From positions 1 to 7,176 of the forward strand of contig CAJWLW010000255.1 of the NCBI GenBank assembly GCA_913042885.1: a stretch of DNA of 7,176 bases, in the 5' to 3' direction. The notes beneath the pieces were generated by a model, which saw only the letters and a list, made by a program, of their open reading frames with translations, did not search any database and was not told the origin of the DNA. The translations under genes and the position numbers were made by a program. This stretch comes from an uncultured Lentisphaeria bacterium. GTDB taxonomy: Bacteria; Verrucomicrobiota; Lentisphaeria; JABSQK01; CAJWLW01. Below, in pieces: positions 1 to 5,001 of this stretch (position 1 is the stretch's first letter; the number at the start of each line of letters is the position of its first letter).

Positions 1-12
1 CTCTTCCGATCT
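1..12. other. Residual Illumina adapter at contig edge
   Basis: The first 12 bases, CTCTTCCGATCT, are identical to the 3' end of the standard Illumina TruSeq/paired-end adapters. They sit exactly at base 1, as expected for untrimmed adapter carried into an assembly. They stay open in the frame of the following gene and would add four false residues (Leu-Phe-Arg-Ser), so they should be removed before the first protein is interpreted. Confidence 0.93.
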
Positions 13-633
13 CCGGTGATCGAAGACGCCGATAAGATCCTCAGCGAAAAGCTGCTCATGGAGGCATGCTCCAGGGGCGAATTCGCCGCGACCGTCATCC
101 GCCCTCCGGTCGTCTACGGACCGCACAACCCCATCGTCAACCGCGAAGCCAGCTATTTCGCGCAGCTGAGCCGGGGCCGCCCAATCATCCTCGGCGGCGA
201 CGGCACGCTGGCGGTGCTTCATTCCGTGCACGTCGACGACGTAGCCTCCGCCTTCGCCCTGGCGGCCGGAAATGAGGCGGCCGCCGGCCAGATCTTCAAC
301 ATCGCCGACAGCCTGGCCTACACCCACAAGGGCTACATCGAGACCATTGCCGAAGCTATGGGCGTGCCGCTGGAATTGGTATGCACCGGAGACCCGACGC
401 AACTGGACGAGCGCTTCGCCCACATGCGCAACCTGTTCCCCTTCGGCTGCGCCGGGTTCGCAACCTACAACACCGAAAAGATCCGCGACAGCCTGGGTTG
501 GAAACCGCAGTATTCGTTGCTGGACGGCATGAGAATGACCTATCAGTGGTGGCTGAGCGAAGGACTCGACAAACTCGAACAGGACTACGACCTGCACGAT
601 GAGCTGCTGGCTCTTCTGCGGGGCAGCGGCTGA
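13..633 (+). CDS. NAD-dependent epimerase/dehydratase, extended SDR family, 5'-truncated
   Basis: This is the C-terminal 206 residues of an extended short-chain dehydrogenase/reductase of the nucleotide-sugar epimerase type (PF01370-like), starting at the Pro codon after the adapter. The N-terminal Rossmann half with its GxxGxxG motif lies off the contig. Visible family features, numbered from codon 13, are a KxxxExxL helix at residues 8-15, RPPVVYGPHN at 30-39 (the usual R-P-x-x-V-Y-G-P strand and turn), and HVDDVA at 73-78 (substrate-domain signature). A C-terminal substrate domain ends in the typical LGWKPQYSLLDGMRMTYQWW. The enzyme presumably epimerises, dehydrates or reduces an NDP-sugar or a similar steroid-like substrate in the cytoplasm; the exact substrate cannot be read. 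One oddity is that the catalytic Tyr expected four residues before Lys8 (YxxxK) is Glu. A GTG at 16 is only an internal Val codon. The gene ends in TGA. Confidence 0.88.
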   Translation, partial: PVIEDADKILSEKLLMEACSRGEFAATVIRPPVVYGPHNPIVNREASYFAQLSRGRPIILGGDGTLAVLHSVHVDDVASAFALAAGNEAAAGQIFNIADSLAYTHKGYIETIAEAMGVPLELVCTGDPTQLDERFAHMRNLFPFGCAGFATYNTEKIRDSLGWKPQYSLLDGMRMTYQWWLSEGLDKLEQDYDLHDELLALLRGSG

Positions 634-653
634 GGGAATTGAGCACGGACGCG

Positions 654-663
654 CCCCCCCCCC
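654..663. repeat. C10 homopolymer run
   Basis: Ten consecutive C residues lie 21 bases after the stop codon of the epimerase gene. Homopolymers of this length are prone to miscounting and sit at a visible composition change. The run is therefore either a natural mononucleotide tract or a weak point in the assembly. Confidence 0.9.
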
Positions 664-974
664 GCTGACTGAAAACGAATCCCAACCAGCCAGTGGACCA
701 TAACGTGACGACGCTGCGCTTCGTCACGTAGGTCACTGGGACGTTGGCAGATAGCAGGATGAAGATTTGAAACAGATCGCAGCAGCAGTCTGTAGCTTGC
801 TTCTGAAAACTCTCCTCGGGCTTTTCCTTGCGCTGCTGGGGTTCTGGGAGAACAGTAACGTGTCCGCAATGAACAGAATCTTCGAGATCGAGGAACACAG
901 TAAATCTGCCAACATAGGCAAGTCGGATGCTGATATGACATGCTTAGGATGTTTGTTCGATCCTGGTATTGATA

Positions 975-1051
975 GTCTAAGAAGAATGTGCTTATGCAAT
1001 GCCCAAACGCCTCGAGCACATTTACGGGTGCTCGAGCTCAGATTCTTAGAC
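975..1051. repeat. Nested inverted repeat (two 9-bp stems)
   Basis: The inner arms CTCGAGCAC (1011-1019) and GTGCTCGAG (1028-1036) are perfect complements around an 8-base loop. An outer pair, GTCTAAGAA (975-983) and TTCTTAGAC (1043-1051), is also a perfect 9-bp complement enclosing the first. The interior is asymmetric (27 bases on the left, 6 on the right). No T-run follows on either strand, so it is not a standard intrinsic terminator. It could be a folded RNA, a mobile-element end or a regulator site, but nothing in the sequence decides between these. Confidence 0.7.
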
Positions 1052-1108
1052 ACTCATTTTAACCCCAGAAACGCAGTTCCAAGGCCTCTTTTCCGGTTGC
1101 ATAAAAAG

Positions 1109-1138
1109 TTGAACCCCTGGATGGCAAAGACTTGTTAT
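1109..1138 (+). promoter_or_regulatory. Possible sigma70-type promoter for the dioxygenase gene
   Basis: TTGAAC (1109-1114) and TGTTAT (1133-1138) are separated by 18 bases, and each matches the -35/-10 consensus at four of six positions. They lie 36 bases before the ATG at 1175, in a locally AT-rich patch. The match is weak and could be chance. Confidence 0.28.
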
Positions 1139-1160
1139 TTTTGACACCAAAAGCAGTCCC

Positions 1161-1165
1161 AGGAG
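1161..1165 (+). promoter_or_regulatory. Ribosome binding site of the dioxygenase gene
   Basis: AGGAG lies nine bases before the ATG at 1175. This is a good Shine-Dalgarno position and supports that start over later Met codons. Confidence 0.75.
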
Positions 1166-1174
1166 CTAAAACAA

Positions 1175-1936
1175 ATGACAGAATTCAAATTGACCGACCA
1201 TCAAAAGGCCTTCTTTCAGACCTTCGGATATCTGCAGTTGCCAGGGCTGATGTCCGATTGCATCGACGACATCACGGTTGCCTTTATGCAGGTTTTCGAG
1301 CGCAACGCGTGGCAACACGACGACAAGACCCGGTCCACGTGTCTGCAGTTCATCGATCAACACGAATACCTGCGCGGCTTGCTGGACGATTCCCGGATCA
1401 CCGGGATTGCCGCCGGGCTGCTGGGCGATGATTTCAATTACACGAGCAGCGATGGCAACCAGTACGTGGGCGACACGCATTGGCACTGTGATTCGATTCA
1501 CGAACACAGTGACTATTTGAAGATAGCCCTGTACCTGGATCCTGTACGTCGGGATTCCGGCGCGCTGCGTTTGATCCCCGGCAGCCATATCGTGAACGAG
1601 GCCCGTGAGGCGCTTGGCTACCGGGTGCACGGCTGCGATACGGCGTTCGGCATTCCCGGATGCGACGTACCGGCGTTCGCACTGGAAAGTGACCCTGGCG
1701 ATGTCGTGGCGTTTCACCAGGCGATGTTGCACGCTTCCTATGGGGGCGACACGCGTCGGCGAATGTTCACACTCAATATGTGCTCGCGTTACGCCGATGC
1801 CGACCTCGACGACCTGGCGAGATACCTGCAAACTAGCGATGGGAAATACCATCCCGATCTCGTCGCCACAGCTGGCCCGGAACGCCGTCGCCATCTTGAA
1901 CAGTTTCTGGAAGTCTGTTCGACGATGCAAGAATGA
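1175..1936 (+). CDS. Phytanoyl-CoA dioxygenase (PhyH) family protein
   Basis: This is a complete 253-residue protein of the PhyH family of Fe(II)/2-oxoglutarate-dependent oxygenases (PF05721-like); bacterial members are usually about 230-300 residues. The N-terminus LTDHQKAFFQTFGYLQLPGL (6-25) is the family's opening helix and strand. The iron-binding triad is readable: His104 and Asp106 in WHCD (103-106), and distal His186 in LHASYGG. Arg195 or Arg196 in the following RRRMFTLNM segment is placed to bind the 2-oxoglutarate carboxylate. DSGALRLIPGSH (127-138) and ALESDPGDVVAFH (169-181) are typical core strands. It should be a soluble cytoplasmic enzyme hydroxylating an unknown small molecule; bacterial members often act in specialised or osmolyte metabolism rather than on phytanoyl-CoA. 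The start is supported by the AGGAG before it. The neighbouring genes do not point to a substrate. Confidence 0.9.
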   Translation: MTEFKLTDHQKAFFQTFGYLQLPGLMSDCIDDITVAFMQVFERNAWQHDDKTRSTCLQFIDQHEYLRGLLDDSRITGIAAGLLGDDFNYTSSDGNQYVGDTHWHCDSIHEHSDYLKIALYLDPVRRDSGALRLIPGSHIVNEAREALGYRVHGCDTAFGIPGCDVPAFALESDPGDVVAFHQAMLHASYGGDTRRRMFTLNMCSRYADADLDDLARYLQTSDGKYHPDLVATAGPERRRHLEQFLEVCSTMQE

Positions 1937-1978
1937 TGGCATCGGGGTCGGATCACGGTAAATCATTGGTGGGCGTCT

Positions 1979-1991
1979 GTGGTGTCACCAC
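1979..1991. repeat. Short palindrome GTGGTG-T-CACCAC
   Basis: Perfect 6-bp arms surround a single central base, 43 bases after the stop of the dioxygenase gene. It is not followed by a T-run. It could be a protein-binding site or part of the transcript's 3' structure. Confidence 0.55.
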
Positions 1992-2011
1992 GGAAAGTCC
2001 ATCACAACTCA

Positions 2012-2031
2012 ACGTTTTATAACGAAAACGT
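2012..2031. repeat. Inverted repeat ACGTTTT / AAAACGT
   Basis: Perfect 7-bp arms (2012-2018 and 2025-2031) flank a 6-base centre, ATAACG. The AT-rich symmetric form resembles a dimeric regulator operator more than an intrinsic terminator, because no T-run lies outside the stem on either strand. Confidence 0.6.
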
Positions 2032-2043
2032 GAAGGAGGCACT

Positions 2044-2084
2044 CCTCGCCCTCATTACGGCCTCACGCGAGCAAGAGGGCGAGG
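2044..2084. repeat. Strong hairpin CCTCGCCCTC / GAGGGCGAGG
   Basis: A perfect 10-bp GC-rich stem (2044-2053 with 2075-2084) encloses a 21-base loop. The loop itself can form a small CTC-ACGC-GAG hairpin. Just upstream, AGGAG-GCA-CTCCT (2034-2046) is a second stem that competes for three bases of the long arm, so two alternative folds are possible. The stem lies 108 bases past the dioxygenase stop and could stabilise its 3' end, but it lacks a terminator U-tract. It also lies directly before the broken oxidoreductase gene. Confidence 0.65.
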
Positions 2085-2148
2085 TGTTCATATAATGACA
2101 GCGCAACAAGACGTCTGCACGGTACGTCGCTATTCGCGCCGACCGTGA

Positions 2149-2556
2149 GGCGCGCCGGCCATCCAGTCGCATGCAACGGACGTCCAGTTGGCCGCCGCTT
2201 GGAACGGTGGTTCCGATCGCTCCGTCACCGGCTTCCCATTCTTTGGAAAACTCAACAATAAACCGCATATTCTCTATGGCTTTGGCTACTCCGGTAACGG
2301 CGTCACCCAAACCTATCTAGGCGGCCAGATCCTTGCCGCTCTGGTACTTGAAGCAGATGACGAATGGAGCCGCTGCGGCTTTGTCGGCGGGCCTCGCGGG
2401 CTCTTCCCACCCGAACCTGTCCGCTGGCTGGGCGCCATGCTGGTGCGCAACGCCATCCGTCGCAAAGAAGCCGCCGAAGATGCCGAACGCCAACCCGCAT
2501 GGCTCGACACGCAACTCGCCAAATGCGACAAAGCCGCCGGCAAAACAGACAAGTAA
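2149..2556 (+). pseudogene. FAD-dependent oxidoreductase, C-terminal remnant
   Basis: This frame encodes the conserved C-terminal part of a DAO-type FAD-dependent oxidoreductase (the family that includes glycine/D-amino-acid and gamma-glutamylputrescine oxidase-like flavoenzymes). From about 2179 it reads DVQLAAAWNGGSDRSVTGFP and continues through FFGKL, then HILYGFGYSGNGV, the flavin-contacting GxGxSGxGV-type turn. It then has YLGGQILAALVL, DDEWS, FPPEPVRWLGAMLVRNAIRR and KEAAEDAERQP, ending in a natural-looking AAGKTDK tail. Full-length relatives are roughly 430-480 residues; only about 126-136 codons are here. The N-terminal dinucleotide-binding motif is missing, and an in-frame TGA at 2146-2148 closes the frame upstream. 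The other two plus frames before it show no family sequence. A TTG at 2188 could initiate nominally but has no clear RBS. It is best read as a deletion remnant, unless the join is an assembly artefact. Confidence 0.8.
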
Positions 2557-2601
2557 TTTGGTCGGGTCTCTGAATCAGGCGGGTTTCCGTTCAGGCACTA
2601 A

Positions 2602-4713
2602 TTATGTGACAGTTGGCTCGGAGAACGGGGTAACACTCCCTTCTGGGTTGAGACGCGGATAGAGCTGAGCCTCTCCGTTCTCGGCGTCGGTTCGAGCCCT
2701 TTTATCGGACTTCCTCCGATAAAACCAGATGGCTGCGCTGCGGGCCGGAAGTGTAAATGTGAAACCATCGTGGATCAAAGCCGCCCCCGCAATTTCTCTT
2801 TCTTCACCCATTTCGGGGTTCTCCAGAAAGTACATCGAACCCGGACAAATCCCCTTCGGATGGATTGCGAAAGTTTCCTCCGGACATGCCGGTAAACGGA
2901 TTCCCTGGATAAGGCCGCAGCCTGTTTCTGGGCTGTCAAACTGCCAGGCGACCCACTTTTCGTCACTGCGGTGGAACGGCGTAAAGGGGTAGTAGTCACC
3001 GTATAGCATCAACTCAGATGCTCTACGCCAGATGTCGATCAGTTTTCTGGCAAGAGCGTAGTCGTAGTCGTCCCGCCGAATGTCCAACGTCGCAAACAGC
3101 ATGGGGGCCATGCTACAGTGATAGGAGAAGGAATCTATCTCTTCATCGAATCTTCCTTCTCCCGTGGCCGGCTTGATGTCCCAAGCCCGGGTATCCTCCT
3201 TGAAGTAGGGCAGCCACTCGAACATTGTCCGGTGGAATGCCAGTTTTACCGGAGGAATCCCGTATCCGTAGTCGCTGTAGTGTAACGGAACGGAACGTCG
3301 CATCGTCTCAAGATCATTGCGGCGTCCGCCGCTTGCACACGAATCGAGCCATAGGCCGGGATTTCGTAATAGCAGGTCATCCCAGAACTGGAGATATCCC
3401 TGAATATACAAATTCTCGTTGACTCCCTGGCGGTCCTGTGCCTCATTGTTCCGCCAGTGTTTCAGTGGACTAATGTTGAAATCCTGTCTGTAGATCTTTA
3501 TACCGTTGTCCTCTATCAGCTTGCACACATGATCGGTAAGCCATTGACGGCATTCCGGGTTACCCAGATTCAGAACGCTGTAATCTCTATAGCTGTCCTT
3601 TATCCTCAGAAGCCACTTCGTGTGCTCGGTATCGAGTTTGGTGCCGGGGTACACTCTTTCTGGTTCAAACCACAGCAACATGTTGGCGCCGCTTTCGGCC
3701 ACGCAGTCTGATACCGGCTTAAGACCACGGGGAAATCTCTCGCGGTCGGGCTCCCATGTACCGGTGACGTGCCAATCCCTCTCATGGTTCTCATCGTAGC
3801 AGGGATACCATCCGGCATCGATCCACCAGACGTCAAAGGGGATGCCGCGTTCTCTGAACTTCTCGATATGTTGGAGCTGGTTCTGTTCGGTGGCAGCTGT
3901 GAATTCCACACCCTCAGCAGGCCAGCAACAGGCCAGGAAGGGCTTCAGCGGCTGCCCGTTAGCGACGGGAATGATGTGATCGAAATACCACCGGCGCCAC
4001 AGGTTCACGGCTCTTGCGACGTCCCCCGTCCAAGACAGGACGGTCATTCGCGGCGTGCGGATACTTTCACCCGGCATGAGCCGTAGGTTTGTCTTTTCCT
4101 GGCCCGCCCGAACATGGATGCCGTCCGCAAGCCCCTCAAAACTGACCGCCCACTGTCCGGGCCAACCGATGGCCATGGCTATGCCGCCGTCCTCGAACAT
4201 GACACGGTAGTAGGGAAATGCGTGGTCGCAGGGGCGCCCCCCGTCGGGAGCAAACCCGAGTGTATCTCCTGCCCGCAGAGGCGTCTCATCAGGACAATAT
4301 CCTTCCTCACTGCTCAAGTCGCCATTGCAGTGATACAGAACGGGCAAAGGACCTTTGAACGTTCCATCCATTGCGAGGATGTCGCGGATTACCGGTGTGG
4401 TCTCATGACCTTTGTTGATAAACCATGCCACCCATTCCACGACCGGATAGTCACGATACTCCGTGCACTCGACCCGGATACTCAAGCCGGTCCCGGCGTC
4501 ATTGCCTTCGAAAATCGTTTCGCAGATATTGGCGTCAATGCTGCGTCTAGATGAAACTGGCTGCCATTCTTCCGGGATGCCGCGTACGGCTTTATCGTCG
4601 AGCACGAAAGAAATGGGAAGATCGGCGGGATCGGAGAGAAAGTTCCCCGCCCATTCTCGACTCTTCAGCATATCTTCGGGTTTTGCGACAGGGATAGCGT
4701 GTCTTTTCTTCAT
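2602..4713 (-). CDS. GH36-type alpha-galactosidase (melibiase family)
   Basis: This complete 703-residue protein fits the usual 650-750 of GH36. An N-terminal beta-sandwich (about 1-250) precedes a TIM barrel (about 255-580) and a short C-terminal beta domain (about 590-668). Barrel signatures in order are DVWWIDAGWY (294-303), LLWFEPERV (346-354), YRQDFN (408-413) with Asp411 as predicted nucleophile, DSCASGGRRNDLE (457-469), and HYSDYG (478-483) with Asp481 as predicted acid/base. It should hydrolyse terminal alpha-D-galactosides from oligo- or polysaccharides with retention of configuration. The N-terminus (MKKRHAIPVAKPEDML) lacks a signal peptide, which suggests a cytoplasmic enzyme. The start is fixed by AGGAGA five bases upstream. 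It lies downstream of and co-directional with the SASA esterase. Residues 669-703 form a charged, low-complexity tail beyond the conserved fold, beginning at a DNA palindrome. Its base composition is visibly less GC-rich than that of the esterase gene. The precise linkage cut is not determinable. Confidence 0.9.
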   Translation of the reverse strand: MKKRHAIPVAKPEDMLKSREWAGNFLSDPADLPISFVLDDKAVRGIPEEWQPVSSRRSIDANICETIFEGNDAGTGLSIRVECTEYRDYPVVEWVAWFINKGHETTPVIRDILAMDGTFKGPLPVLYHCNGDLSSEEGYCPDETPLRAGDTLGFAPDGGRPCDHAFPYYRVMFEDGGIAMAIGWPGQWAVSFEGLADGIHVRAGQEKTNLRLMPGESIRTPRMTVLSWTGDVARAVNLWRRWYFDHIIPVANGQPLKPFLACCWPAEGVEFTAATEQNQLQHIEKFRERGIPFDVWWIDAGWYPCYDENHERDWHVTGTWEPDRERFPRGLKPVSDCVAESGANMLLWFEPERVYPGTKLDTEHTKWLLRIKDSYRDYSVLNLGNPECRQWLTDHVCKLIEDNGIKIYRQDFNISPLKHWRNNEAQDRQGVNENLYIQGYLQFWDDLLLRNPGLWLDSCASGGRRNDLETMRRSVPLHYSDYGYGIPPVKLAFHRTMFEWLPYFKEDTRAWDIKPATGEGRFDEEIDSFSYHCSMAPMLFATLDIRRDDYDYALARKLIDIWRRASELMLYGDYYPFTPFHRSDEKWVAWQFDSPETGCGLIQGIRLPACPEETFAIHPKGICPGSMYFLENPEMGEEREIAGAALIHDGFTFTLPARSAAIWFYRRKSDKRARTDAENGEAQLYPRLNPEGSVTPFSEPTVT
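2700..2724. repeat. Perfect 10-bp palindrome inside the 3' end of the GH36 gene
   Basis: TTTTATCGGA (2700-2709) and TCCGATAAAA (2715-2724) are exact complements around a 5-base loop. The stem lies where the enzyme's conserved fold ends and its charged tail begins. Each strand starts with T4 and ends with A4, the reverse of the order needed for an intrinsic terminator. On the gene's strand, stem and loop together carry GGAGGAAG, which resembles a Shine-Dalgarno sequence, but no start codon follows at a useful distance. Confidence 0.75.
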
Positions 4714-4718
4714 TGTGG

Positions 4719-4724
4719 TCTCCT
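4719..4724 (-). promoter_or_regulatory. Ribosome binding site of the GH36 gene
   Basis: Read on the minus strand, AGGAGA lies five bases before the ATG whose first base is 4713. This is a strong match and fixes the start. Confidence 0.8.
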
Positions 4725-4768
4725 ATCGTGATTAGCCTTGATCGAGTTGGAGCATTGGGCAGATTAGC

Positions 4769-4817
4769 CACCAGAGCCGACTGGTGCAGGCCATTCCAAA
4801 AGGCAAGCAGCGCTTGC
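4769..4817. repeat. Two small palindromes in the gap before the GH36 gene
   Basis: CACCAG (4769-4774) pairs with CTGGTG (4781-4786) across 6 bases. GCAAGC (4803-4808) pairs with GCTTGC (4812-4817) across 3 bases. Both lie 55-105 bases upstream of the GH36 start codon. The GCAAGC/GCTTGC half-sites recall LacI-family sugar-regulator operators, although the 3-base centre is not the classical CG. No convincing -35/-10 pair was found beside them. The rest of the 288-base gap (4714-5001) holds no recognisable gene. Confidence 0.4.
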
Positions 4818-5001
4818 TGGTCACGATAGCTACCGGGCCAGGCAAGACTGTCACTGCCCTCTGAATCTGTTGGCAGCTATGGAACAGCCGTTGGAACCGC
4901 CGGGGCGAAGCTCACCGACGCCCAAAGATCCTCTACTTGGCAGATCGTAACACCCACGCGTACTGGTACCGTTAGACTTTGAACGGGAAGACCGAGCCGC
5001 T

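Larger units (their letters stand above)
634..1174. other. Long gene-poor spacer, AT-richer than its neighbours
   Basis: This 541-base stretch contains no gene I can recognise on either strand. It begins near a run of ten C (654-663), after which base composition drops from clearly GC-rich to mixed or AT-rich. A TTG-initiated open frame at 767-1144 (125 codons) has a hydrophobic start (MKQIAAAVCSLLLKTLLGLF) that could mimic a membrane segment. It has no good RBS, an irregular Cys-rich composition after that and no family I know, so I do not call it a gene. The stretch also holds a nested inverted repeat (975-1051) and possible promoter hexamers before the next gene. Shadow frames on the minus strand look non-protein-like. 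Confidence 0.6.

Noticed and set aside
975..1051. Integron attC site
   Set aside because: The nested arms lack the GTTRRRY and RYYYAAC core sites, and no integrase or gene cassette is present.
767..1144. 125-codon plus-strand frame with a hydrophobic, signal-like N-terminus
   Set aside because: It uses TTG with no good RBS, has an irregular Cys-rich composition after the first 30 codons, matches no family I know and contains the nested inverted repeat. It is kept only as part of the spacer description.
1166..1966. 266-codon minus-strand frame opposite the dioxygenase gene
   Set aside because: It is the antisense shadow of the PhyH gene, whose family motifs, RBS and iron ligands are clear on the plus strand.
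2095..2148. 17-codon ATG frame just before the oxidoreductase remnant
   Set aside because: There is no convincing RBS and no recognisable peptide. It only shows that the remnant's frame is closed by TGA at 2146-2148.
2017..2310. 97-codon minus-strand frame across the palindrome cluster
   Set aside because: It is opposite the recognisable oxidoreductase remnant, and its sequence has no family features.
2700..2724. Intrinsic transcription terminator
   Set aside because: On both strands the stem starts with T4 and ends with A4, the opposite of a stem followed by a U-tract, and it lies inside the GH36 coding sequence.
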